Source: Trichoplax sp. H2
Taxonomy: Eukaryota; Placozoa; Uniplacotomia; Trichoplacea
Assembly: GCA_003344405.1 (NCBI GenBank)
Contig: NOWV01000318.1
Span: 1 to 49,180 of the forward strand
Direction of reading: 5' to 3'
DNA length: 49,180 bases
This document shows positions 38,206 to 49,180 of this stretch, in pieces. Numbering within the stretch: the first letter of the stretch is position 1; the number at the start of each line of letters is the position of its first letter. The notes below the pieces were generated by a model. That model searched no databases. It was not told the DNA's origin and saw nothing but the letters and a program-made list of their open reading frames with translations. The position numbers and the translations under genes are program-made.

Positions 38206-40222
38206 CGACTATTCTAATTTATACTTCATTGTCACAAATAAATTATATAATTATTTACATGCAGTTGAGATAGATTTTATTTTAATATGACGTTAAATAA
38301 TTTAAGAATCGTAAAGCATAAAGTATAGCATAATGAAATTTTTAAACAGTTGCATGTCGTATAACAAGAAGAAGCAATAGAAGAAGCAATTAGCAATTAG
38401 ACGTATCGTAAATTTTTACTGTATTACTTAATTTACTCGATAAGACTTTACATTTGTACGCTGTACGCAGGAATATTGCATGTATGTGATATTTTCTGCT
38501 GTAACGGGCACACACTGTTTTAGCTATATGTCAACGCAGATATACTTCCAATTACTATAATTATTCTTCTATTGTATAGGTTATAACTAATAAATTTTCT
38601 AATTAGCTGTGAGTATCTACAATATAGGATGGAATTGCAAACGCTTGTTGTATTTATGATGAAAGATTTGTTATACTCGGCTTACCACAGCAGATTCATC
38701 GAGGCACTAAAGTGTATTTTTGATTCGTACACATAATTATTTTGTTATGAAATATTTTTAAAAGCTGTATTAGAGCTGATGTTAGACGAAATCGCTCTCT
38801 TATGCAAGCAATATACTATAGTAACGGTATACATATCTACATCAATATGCTGTAGTGTCGTCTCAATGTCAACCGGTTGAAAAGATAGCTCTAACCCTTC
38901 CTACTCCATTCTTCGCTCATGGTCAATTATACGTTGCATTGTCGAGAATGCGACATGGATCCTCAGCAATTGTTACTATGTCGCAAAAGATTGGTAACGT
39001 TGTACTCGTATATCATTCAGTATCCGAATAAGCTCATCGTAAATGCATCTATTCTGCTCAATTGTTTTGTGAACTTGAGCCAGGAAACTGCTCGCAGAGC
39101 GGGCATTCCCTAGTCATTTTATAGTAATTTTACCAGCTACTCCTTTTTACTGTACGTACGATACTGTGAGAAGGATACGCTTTATCATTCGGTACTCTTA
39201 AGCCTTAAAAACGTATTTGTACATGTGCATAATCGAGCTATCGAACTTTTTTAAGTTGCAGAATCTAAATACTGTATAGTGCAAAGTACACTGATCAGAC
39301 TTGTTACACAAAATAATATTAGCACTATATCATCTATTCGACCTTCCGTCAACGTAAAATCATAACTGAGGGAACTTATAATTAATTAATATAATCAATA
39401 TTTGATATCTAGCTGGTTGAGTGCCTGTACACTAGGCCATGGATGACCTACTTTACACCACAACATACAAAGGTGGTTGTGGATAGAATCATGGACTTCT
39501 GTTAGTCCATGATAGAAAAGTGATAAGCCTCCCAATTACTTTGCTCTGACGACCGTTTACTGTCCCCGTTTGCTCCTTTTTAAACTATGCATAGACCACT
39601 AGAAGATTGCTATACTTTGAGTACAGTACACTTACTTACTATATACAGTACTATCCTATAAATTTCGGTACTATTCTATGATGAGTCTGATGACCATAGA
39701 GAAATTGGCTGCATTTTATATTAATTGCGCTCATGGAGTGATCATCTACTGCGCTCCCACTTATAGAAGATGGAGATTTCGGCTTGTTGTCGAGCCTATT
39801 GACGTGGCCCGTGTGTTAAACGCTTTATGCTTTTTCTTACCTCTCTTTCACCGGTTGCTATATATTTCGGACAAGGACTACTAGAAAAGAGCCGGCTCTT
39901 TTCTAATAGTCCATTAGTCCATCATTCCGATTAGCCCTCGGCATTGTCCAACTTCCGATAGCTAAATAAATAAATTAATTAAATTCAATCGCATAAATTA
40001 AATTAAATAAATTACTGTTTAAATCAATGTTGTCACGGGCAATTTCCATTGCGCAGATGCTGAGGAGTAGAATTGCATCCAGTACTGGAAGGCAGCTTAA
40101 AATAAAATTAAATCAGAGGCTACTGCACACTCACAGTCAAGTACCTGAAGATCCGAGTATTTGTGATCAGAATTTGCCAACGTATGCTTTTGAACTGATC
40201 AGTGCGGCCATAATAGCGAAAC
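38206..40222. other. Spacer between UGT D and E
   Basis: It starts with a 3'-flank copy of the duplicated unit. It ends with a 5' flank shared with gene D: gaactgatcagtgcggccataatagcgaa against taactgatcggtgtaatcataagagcgaa. Open frames at 38919-39113, 39678-39884 and 40027-40329 show no recognisable domains; the last overlaps exon 1 of E out of frame. Confidence 0.45.
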
Positions 40223-42174
40223 ATGAGTACCGGATTAAATACTATTGCAGCATTTTGCATCTTATCTTTGCTCTTTTGTTCGAATATGGATGCTTTGAAA
40301 ATCGCTGTTCTACCTATGCCTGCAAATAGCCATATCATATCCATGAAAACTGTTTCAGAAACACTGATAAAGAAAGGTCATCAGGTGGGATGTTGTAATA
40401 TTAGTGGTCTTCTACATGCTAATTTAATTTCCGAAATGATTAAGCTATCGTGTTCCTAAAATTTTCGCTAAATAATGAATGTAAACTACGCGTTGTTTAT
40501 GCCAAACAACGATCGTAATTGTGGAGGAGTCGCTAAATGGTGTTTTTAAAACTTACAAAATTTTCACTTTTACGGACACAATACGGGTATACGCATTTAC
40601 GTAATGTCTAATTAATTAATTCGATAATTAATTGTTACAGGTCAGCATAATCCTACCAGAAGACAAGTGTTCGATGGTGAATAAAATCCATACTATTCCA
40701 TTTAAGACGATGGAGCTTAAAGGCCTTCAAGGTGAAAACGAAGTGAATGGAATCGTGGGAATAGTGAAACTAATGTACTCCGTCCAAGGGACGTTTTGTC
40801 GTGACATGCTCCGTAATGGTACGATAAGTACGCTAATTAAAGATTATGATATCATCATCACCGACTCTATGTACCTTTGCAGCTTTATGCTCCCTCAAAT
40901 TGTTAACAAACGCAATATCATGATTGGTATACAAGGAACACTACTATCTCCTATTGGATATCCAGCCTATCCTAGTAATCCTGCTTATATACCTCAAATG
41001 GGAACGACTTATAGTTCGAAAATGAACTTTTTTCAACGTGTTAAAAACACAATAGCTGCATGCTTAAAAGAACTCGTAGTGTTTAACCTTATGAACTATT
41101 TAGCATACTCTATTAAACAAGAATTCAACATTAGACCCGATTTAGGATTTTATGAATTAATGTTATCGCCAGAAATGACTTTAGTAGCCGGAGATTTCGC
41201 TGTAGATTATGCACGACCTATACCGCCAAATATGAAACTAATAGGACCACTATCATGTGCACCAGCATCTCCATTACCTGAAGATCTAGAAAACTTTATG
41301 GAGAGTTCGGGAGAACGCGGTGTAGTTCTTGTATCTATGGGAACAATGTTTGAACTTCCTGAAAGCAGCATACCGACTCTATTAGCTGGTTTTAAAAGAC
41401 TTGAACAGAAAATTCTATGGAAAACTAAATTAAACGTTAAGAATCCTCCAGATAACGTTAAAATAGTAAGATGGATGCCACAAAATGATATTTTGGGTCA
41501 TCCAAAATTAAGAGCATTTGTAACTCACGGTGGATCAAAAGGCATATACGAAGCCTCTTATCACGGTGTTCCATTAATTGGTATACCGATACAAACCGAA
41601 CAGCAATTAAATATAGGAAAGGCAAAAGCTGCAGGGGTAGCTATAAGTCTGGACAAAAATAATCTTACACCTGACGTTATCGTTGAGGCAGTGGCAGAAA
41701 TTACTAACCCACGGTAGGTCAGGTTTTACCAAAATTAGTATTGTGTACTTATTACCAGGTGTCGTGACTTTATGTAGCACACGGGTATTTTGACTATACG
41801 TTATGATAAGAGTAGAAGTATGCTACATAATTTAGTTTCATAATTTAATGTAAGTTTGAATCACGTATTTACAATTACTGTTGCTCATTTACTATGTGTA
41901 AAGGTATAAAGGAAACGCTACTCGAATATCTAGGAGCATACAATCACGACCTATACCACCAAGAGAAGCTTTAGTACAATGGATCGAATATATTCATCAT
42001 AACGATGTCAGCCACTTAAAACCTGTAGAGCTTAATATGCCGTGGTATCAATACTATCTATTAGATGTAATAGCTTTTATTACATTTTGCATGTATTGTA
42101 TATTTAAGATATCCAAGTATTTGTTGTGTTGGTGCTGTTGTAACAGGAATGGAGATAAAGTAAAATATGATTAG
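40223..42174 (+). CDS. UDP-glycosyltransferase E (array copy 5)
   Basis: Exons 40223-40384, 40641-41713 and 41904-42174 (phases 0 and 2) give 501 aa, uninterrupted. Exon 1: MSTGLNTIAAFCILSLLFCS signal peptide, then LKIAVLPMPANSH with the catalytic His. Exon 2: VSIILPEDKCSMVNKIHTI, IITDSMYLCSFMLP, RWMPQNDILGHP and FVTHGGSKGIYEASYHGVPL. Its donor is CG|GTAGGT instead of TG|GTATGG, so the junction residue is Arg rather than Trp (NPRYKGN). Exon 3 (RISRSIQSRPIPPRE) holds LVQWIEYI, the transmembrane helix and C-terminus KVKYD, an ER-retrieval KxKxx. Exon 3 lacks an early ATG and is recognised only through the splice junction. Last plus-strand member of the A-E subfamily; convergent with F. Confidence 0.93.
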
Positions 42175-43465
42175 TGAAACGGGAGCTATTATTGTATAAT
42201 CATGCGAGTATTTGAAGGTTGAAGTTAACCTTAAAATTTTTAAGTTTTTGTAACAATGAAATAATTGTTAAATAATTTAAAAATTGCTACAACCTACAAA
42301 CAGTACAGATTCTTTGCTATTCATTGTTACTTATGCTATTTGGTAGTACTTCATATCTGAACAGTACCTTAGTCAAATTTTCTCTAATAGCTCATTGACG
42401 GATAGAATATGCGTTTAGCATCGATAGTATTTGCCTTTTTAATGTACTAATAATATTTTGCGCTGAGATTAACTAGTATTTCGGTATGATATATCTAAAT
42501 TTTGATATCTCAATAGTAAAATAAGGCCCAATGCAACTGGTTTGGATGATTTCTTTTAATACGAATTAATAAAACTGTAAATGTGAACTTCAAAATAGTT
42601 TACCAACTACAGCATCAGTAATGTATTGTATTGAATGTACAATAATGTTTTGAATAATTATATTCAGATTGTGATAGGCCTTTAAGTTTAATCTAGAATG
42701 GTGCAATAGATTATGATCATAATGGCAGTAGCGATATTATGATCATAAATAGTAAAGCTTGGTGATTAAAGTATTCTACTCCTATGTACTAGCTTAAGAA
42801 ATCGCTGTTATCATCATAGAGAATGCATTAAATATTATAATACTGTAGTAACAGCATTCACGTAAATGAATTCGAAATGCGGTTGTATCGAAAGTAAAAT
42901 ATTATAAATTCATTTATCGGAAAAGAAATGACAGTACTCGCTATACAATTTGTGATAAGGTAGGATTAGTTCGTAACGATAGTTTCGACAATCGCGTTTA
43001 TCTTAGAAATTTCTATGTAAATAGTCCACTAGATATTAGATCTATTTCCAGAATGTGACAAAAAAATTAATAATTAATACATTTGATTTGCTGCTACATA
43101 TAATCTTCACTCTTGATGTTCGGATAATTTAGACATAACCAAAACGTAACTAAAGTCCTTTAGCTTTAATATAATTTACCTAAAAGTTACATTACTTTCT
43201 AATTTTGCTTATTGTAACATTTAAAAGTGTAATTGTCCAGGAGACTTTCTTGGTTGATCAAATAGAAATACTTGATATTGTTCAATTCAATTATGACACT
43301 TTCAAAAATTCTCTTACTTATGCAACAATCGACCGTATAGAAAAGATAGATAATGTTAGAGAAATCTTAATTAGCCGTTACTTCTAAAGAAAGTTTCATG
43401 AAATTTCTTAACTCTTACAATATAGATAGCATTAGTATATATAGATAGAGATAGATAACATTTTT
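42175..43465. other. Convergent spacer between UGT E and F
   Basis: AT-rich DNA between the 3' ends of two convergent genes. A 60-codon plus frame at 43205-43387 has no visible domain. No RNA gene or repeat array seen. Confidence 0.35.
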
Positions 43466-45937
43466 CTAATCTACTTTAGCTTTTGATTGAAATATCATTT
43501 TCGTACAAGCTTTCAACATTCGATAAATAATATAGAGTACAATTAGTACGAATAGCATAACATCTAGGTTGTATAGTTCGTAGAACCACAATTTCTCTCC
43601 TTCTACTTTTAGATGATGAGCTCCTTCCGCTTGCACAACGTATTCAATCCAGTCGACAATAGCATCTCTTGCCGTTCTTGGCGAGCTTTTGAGAATTTTA
43701 GATATTCTTTTGGCGTTTTCTCTGTATCTAAGCGTATATACATAAATGTAGACGTATAAAATCTTTAATCTGTATACATCACTTAAACAGGAGACATTAC
43801 TCATATACTGTATCTATCATTTATCATTCAATAAGAACTTAGATATTAAGCTATGTAGCATACAGACTTTACAACAACTGTATAAGTCTATTTAGGAACA
43901 GCACCTGACGAGATATGACGAGATATGTAGTCTAATATTTAACGACATCTTCGATAGAAATAATGTTAAATAATTCTTATTCAAAGAGTTATATAGAGTC
44001 TTACGGTACCTTTTATTGGCAGTGATTTCAGTAACTGCACTTGTAATATCGCTCATTGTGAATTTGTAAAAGTCTACATGAACTCCAATTTCGGCGCGAA
44101 TTATTCTGCGAATATTACCCATTTGCTCTTCCATAGCCGGCATTCCTATCATAGGTACACCATGATAGGCCCCTTCGTACACGCCATTTGAACCACAATG
44201 AGTGATAAAGGCAATAGTTTTGTTATGACCAAGAAGATCATTTTGAGGCATCCATTCGACAATTTTTACATTTTCAGGTACATGTTTAATTCTTTGCTTC
44301 GTTTTCCATATAATTTGATGAGGTAATTGACTTAGAGCTGCTACCATTTCCGTTAATTTATGATCTTGAATCTGAAGTTCACTACCTAACGACAGAATTA
44401 TAACACCTTGATCGCCGGAATTTTGCATAAATATTTCAAATGATTGAGGTAATGGCGAGGGTGGTACGGGTGTTAGCGGTCCTACAGTGTGAATATTTGG
44501 TGGTATAGGTACGGGATATTCGATAGCAAAGTCAAGAGTTGCTAAATAAACAGAAAATTTTCTACGTAACTCAAATAATGTTAAGTTTGTAGCAATATTA
44601 TGCTTAAATCTTAACGTATTAAGCATTTTAGAGGACCAATTTTTTATTATAGCTTCCATTCCTAAACCAACGATAACGTTCATTGCTCTTTGTAAGAAAC
44701 TCATATCCTTTGAAAACGGTCCTATCAGAGGTACATATGAATAAGGTGTATAAGCTCCCAGAAAGGTATGAAAGCCAACGATGCTTCCTGAGGTTGAAAC
44801 GTGTACCGACGGCTTGTTTAATACCTCCTTTAAAAGAAGACTACATACAAGTAAATCATCGGCGACAATAACATCGACATCTTGAAGTGATTGGATTAAC
44901 GTTTGATTCGATAGCATTGCATCACAATATCGTGTTTGTATATCACTGACATAACTTAGTGCTATAAATGGATTAGTGGTAGTAAATACTTTTTGAAGTT
45001 CAGCCTGAGTAAAGGGTCTTTCAATGTCATATAAGGCAAAAGCAGAAGTCTTTAATTTCTTAAGGACTTTAGGCTCATTTGAAATAATAGTAATAGGCTA
45101 GATCACAAAACCAACAAAAAATTAGTTTTTTCATTTCTTAATTCAAATCGTAGAGAATAGCAACTCAGGAAGGTATTATTGCTATAAAGATTCGTATTGA
45201 ATATTAAAAACTTATAAATTTTTCAATCCAATAGACTTTCATTTTTCAAAAAGGCAGTAACTGATGATATTCAATTCGGATACAATGCATCAATAATGTT
45301 TACAGTACTATCGATGACTACTTATGATTTTCTGTATGTATGAGCTATAATAAGATAATGAGTACATTCAAAAATTAAAGATTTCGGCTGATGAATGAAT
45401 TAATTTTTAAAATAGCATTAATCACTGTTTTGTTGCCTCTTATTTTCTTACGCATTACATATTTTTAAATCAGTTATTTCACTTGAATCGTACTGTTATA
45501 GGCTGATTAGTACAGCTTATCTTTTGGAAGGGATTGTAAAGTACTGTAATAATTCTACTGTATATCACTAAATTAATTTACTTTATTAATTTGATACTGA
45601 TCGTTAGAGGTTACTTATTCTATGACCCTATACTGAACTAATCACAGCTGCCAGTAGGTTATTAATACGTTATAAAATAGTATGAAGGAAAGGATAGTGA
45701 TGTAGAGTATTAGAAATATCGATATATCGTTGAGAAAATTGGCAAGACACATACCGTATGACCTCTTTTAATCAGATGTTGCGCAATGATATCCGCCGAT
45801 AAAGGATGGCTGCCAGCAATAAACGGCAATATAGCGACTTTTAACGACGATATACATGGCAATGCAAAGATTAATAGAATAAGTAATATGCTGGGCTTGT
45901 TGTTAAAGAAATGTCGGATCGGCTGGTTGTCAGGCAT
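43466..45937 (-). CDS. UDP-glycosyltransferase F (second subfamily)
   Basis: Minus-strand exons 45755-45937, 44010-45097 and 43466-43727 (phases 0 and 2) give 510 aa. Exon 1 has a hydrophobic signal (ILLILLIFALPCISS) and LKVAILPFIAGSH with the catalytic His. Exon 2 begins PITIISNEPK, contains VDVIVADDLLVCSLLL and the signature EWMPQNDLLGHNKTIAFITH followed by CGSNGVYEGAYHGVP. Exon 3 joins NKR|YRENAKRISK and carries IVDWIEYV, a transmembrane helix and C-terminus KAKVD (KxKxx). The CGSNGVYEG form and the longer exon 2 separate F and G from A-E. Exon 2 reads 11 codons past its donor before a stop, so unspliced message would lose the anchor. Head-to-head with G. Confidence 0.93.
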
Positions 45938-47099
45938 TTTTGGTTAGTCTGAGTGCATGGATCAGGTCTCAATATCACAATTACCTGGAAATTAGCTATC
46001 GTTTACTGCTGGCATGAAAAAGAAAGTGATTACTACACCAAATCTCTGCTGGCCTATCTTAACGATAGCACTTTAGTTTGCGTGATGATATGGTGGCCCC
46101 AAAACTGTGAACTATGGATTTGCGTCTGCGTAAAAGACGTCATTGCATTCAAAAAAGAATTTACTGATGCAATTAGATTGAAAATTTCATCCGTTCGAGG
46201 CTAGAAATTATCTCAATGTTTGCAATGATTTCGACGATTAGCAGCGTTTCTCTCCGTCAATTTAATAGGTCTTCAATTCAATTTTTTGTCAATTCGATAA
46301 AGACTATGACTTGCAGCTACTTAAGTAAACTATTAGCTAGCTGCAAATACTGTAAGTCTTATAGCAATGACTTACTATGATTCATTCAATTCTTCCTGAT
46401 GATGGTATATTAAGGATAATTTTGAATCTGGCCAAGAACTTGCTACTTGATTAATAGTAAGAAATAACTAAAATTTGAATTCGCTGACATAGAGAGAGTG
46501 AATTAGAAGTCTTAGAACTTGCGTGGAGTAAGAGGGAGATGAAGCGAGTTACAGTATAATGACTAATCATTTTATCCTTCTAATAATATCTTTCTTAATA
46601 TTTCGATAAATCTTACTACTCTATCAGTCGGACTATTATCGAATTACGCTATGGCTATGATACTTCGACTCTTGAGCTAACGCTTGGCTTGAAATACTTA
46701 TGGTCACGTTTTTAGATATATTAGAGAGGTATAAAAAAGAAACAGATGACAGCGATAATTGAAACTTTACTAGTAACTCAACTATTCTAATTATAATTAT
46801 TCTTGGTGTGACTACGATAATATAAGCTTACGCAAACACGAATAATAATTACATAATAGCTATTCATTCAATTTATTATTAGCATTATCCCAGTCCTTTA
46901 TACGCGCATGCACTCGCTTCTATTTGCCAAGCCTCTTTTTAACATCGGAGTTTCGGGACAGCGCCGCGCCGTTCCAACATCTTTCCTCACTTTTACGTTA
47001 TATAAGTCGAGCTTGTAACGTCTTTTATTGTAGTTATTCTTTAAAAGTAACTATTTTACTCCATATTTCTGACTTGGACATCTAAATTGATCGCTGACT
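45938..47099. promoter_or_regulatory. Bidirectional promoter region between UGT F and G
   Basis: 1.16 kb between the start codons of two divergent paralogues. It contains a short GC-rich patch at 46965-46975 (cagcgccgcgccg) and TATATAAG at 46999-47006, about 95 bases before the G start codon: a plausible TATA box for G. An 83-codon plus frame at 45953-46204, beginning 16 bases from the F start, has no recognisable domain. Confidence 0.5.
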
Positions 47100-49180
47100 A
47101 TGGGTAAAATCTGGACCTTTACGGGGTTATGCTTGCTGATTACTCTTGCATCGTTACCTTGCACACAATCCTTGAAAGTTGGTGTCTTACCCATGATTGG
47201 AGGAAGCCATACATTGTCTATGGACTTAATTACCCAACAAATAATCAAAAGAGGCCATGAAGTAAGCACGTTCAAAAATTTCTATACCTTAGATTCTAAC
47301 TAAGAACTAGCTAACATTAAGAGAGCCTACACATTTTCTACATTAATTTTCTAAAATTATACTAATAAAAGATCGTTCACGTTATTTTACCAGCACGAAT
47401 AAGTCTCAATCTTACTAAAAGAGTGCACCTTTTAAACATTAATTCTTTTATTCCTAGGCAGTTACAATTATATCGAACGAGTCTGATCGACTGAAAAAGC
47501 TGAAGCCTTCTCCTCTAGCTCTATTTGAAATCGATCGACCCGCAACCTCGGAAGATTTCCAGTCACTATTGATCTCGAGTGATCCATTATATCCTGTTTA
47601 TGGATTATATGATATACAGACACGCTATTGCGATGCTATCTTATCGAATAAAACTTTACTACAATCGATTCAAGATGTAGATATTGTAGTCAGTGATGGT
47701 ATCTACTTCTGCAGTATACTATTGCCTGAAGTATTGAACAAACCAAATATACAAATATCATTTTCCGGAGGAATCATAGGCTTCCATACCTTCGTAGGCC
47801 AGTATGAACCCAGTTCTTATATACCGCTACGAATCACACTATCTGCTTCTGGAAATGTAGAGAAAAAGATGGCATTTGCAGAACGAGCTGCTAATTTCAT
47901 CTTTGGTAAAATTTTTTTTGCCTTGATGGAATATTTTTCAGTGAGCGTAGTCAATAAATTAAGATTCAAGCACAATATCAGTACACATTTGACACTGCAT
48001 CAATTACGTCAAAAACCTTCATTATTTCTAACCGCAGTCGATTTCTCAATCGAATATACGAGACCATTACCACCTTATATTCAAGCCATAGGACCTATTA
48101 CTCCAAAGCCTGCATCGCCACTACCTCCAGCTTTCCAAACTATTATGCAGAATTCGACTAGTCGAGGCGTAGTTCTTGTATCTTTTGGTAGCGAACTTCA
48201 ACTGTCTGATGATAATTTACCGAAAATGACGGCAGCATTAGGCAAGTTACCCTATACAGTTATTTGGAAAACTAGACAAAAAATCGATAATATACCTAGT
48301 AATGTTAACGTAGTACAATGGGTACCTCAAAATGATATCCTTGGCCATCGTAAAACTATTGCATTTATAACACATTGTGGAAGTAACGGTTTATACGAAG
48401 GTGCATATCACGGAGTACCTATGATAGGGATGCCAGGAATGATAGAACAAAAAATGAATGCTAAAAGACTATTACGTGCAGGAGTTGCAATCTATGTGGA
48501 CTTTAACAACTTTAGCGAAGCAGATATTATTAACGCCGTGACGGAATTGGTCGAAAATAAGAGGTACTTAATTTAGCTTTTTAAGTTCAGAATTTTATCT
48601 TGTATGCTTTCTTAATAATCACACTTAAATTTGAATCTTTATCAAGACATAATGAATAATTATCTATATTTCTTCTACAAATACTGATCTTAAACTAGCT
48701 TGCTATAGAAGGGAACTATAAATTTTAAATAATACGCATTCTCTACTGTTCAATTATATTATAATGTGAAATATAAATTAATCTTAAACCGATACTGCTA
48801 TATTCTAAGCATTATCATCTTAGTTATACATAATTAATTATAGTACGAAGATACGTAAAAAATAGTAAGGATATCAGAGTAACAAGAAATCGACTTTAAA
48901 TATTTGTTTTAGATATAAGGACAACGCAGTTAAGATTTCCAAAGTTATAAAAAGTAGACGAAGATCGCCTACGGACACTGTTGTTGATTGGATTGAATAT
49001 GTTGTGGAAACAGACGGAGCTCATCATTTAAAAGTAGAGGGAGAAAATTTATGGTTTTATGAATTCTACAATTTAGATGTTTTACTAGTAGTTACAGCTA
49101 TAATCTATATTATTTATTGCGTGCTAGCATTTTTTATAAAAGCAATTTGTAGTTCAAAATCTAAAGCCAAAGTAGATTGA
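47100..49180 (+). CDS. UDP-glycosyltransferase G (second subfamily)
   Basis: Exons 47100-47261, 47458-48563 and 48913-49180 (phases 0 and 2) give 511 aa; the TGA stop is the last three bases of the window. Exon 1: MGKIWTFTGLCLLITLASLP signal peptide, then LKVGVLPMIGGSH. Exon 2: AVTIISNESDRLKKLKP, VDIVVSDGIYFCSILLP, QWVPQNDILGHRKTIAFITH and CGSNGLYEGAYHGVP. Exon 3 begins with the last base of an Arg codon (AG|A), then YKDNAVKISK, VVDWIEYV, a transmembrane helix and KAKVD. Exon 3 has no early ATG and is seen only by splicing and by homology to F. ER-lumenal UDP-sugar transfer expected; substrate unknown. Confidence 0.93.

Noticed and set aside
45953-46204. 83-codon plus frame 16 bases from the UGT F start
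   Set aside because: No recognisable domain, signal peptide or splice partner; it sits in the shared promoter region and is compatible with chance.

Overview
This AT-rich window is animal nuclear DNA with the standard genetic code. Every gene is split by short GT-AG introns, and the products (kringle, EGF, zona pellucida (ZP) domain, PDZ-RhoGEF, UDP-glycosyltransferase) are metazoan. Compact introns, very AT-rich spacers and this gene content fit an early-branching animal. I favour a placozoan (Trichoplax/Hoilungia type), but this is inference; a cnidarian or sponge is not excluded. Genes were rebuilt by hand from reading frame, splice sites and intron phase.

Left part (1-9.3 kb): two divergent genes for ZP-domain surface proteins. 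The minus-strand gene leaves the window at base 1; its signal-peptide exon, an unassigned extracellular module and the ZP-N half are present. The plus-strand gene is complete: 5 exons, 917 aa, signal peptide, one kringle, eight EGF-like repeats, ZP-N, ZP-C, a furin-like site, a transmembrane helix and a short tail. Both genes have ZP introns at the same places and phases.

Middle (10.2-19.8 kb, minus): one long gene of about 33 small exons for a Rho guanine nucleotide exchange factor with PDZ, RGS-like, DH and PH domains in the order of vertebrate ARHGEF11/ARHGEF12. Two exon joins are unresolved. A gene-poor stretch with tandem repeats follows (19.8-22.8 kb).

Right part (22.8-49.2 kb): seven tandem UDP-glycosyltransferase (UGT) genes. 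Each has three exons: signal peptide with catalytic His; the long acceptor/donor-domain exon; and the membrane anchor with a KxKxx ER-retrieval tail. Five (A-E, plus strand) form one subfamily. F (minus) and G (plus) form a second subfamily with divergent promoters. A, B, E, F and G look intact. C has an in-frame stop, and D has a +1 frameshift in its signal-peptide exon. A 20-base N gap in C is flanked by a 231-bp sequence present on both sides, almost certainly an unmerged assembly overlap.

The two most interesting features are the kringle-EGF-ZP membrane protein with a decoy duplicated exon start, and the mosaic UGT array, where the exon-2 core is nearly identical between copies while the substrate-facing N-terminal part and the introns have diverged.
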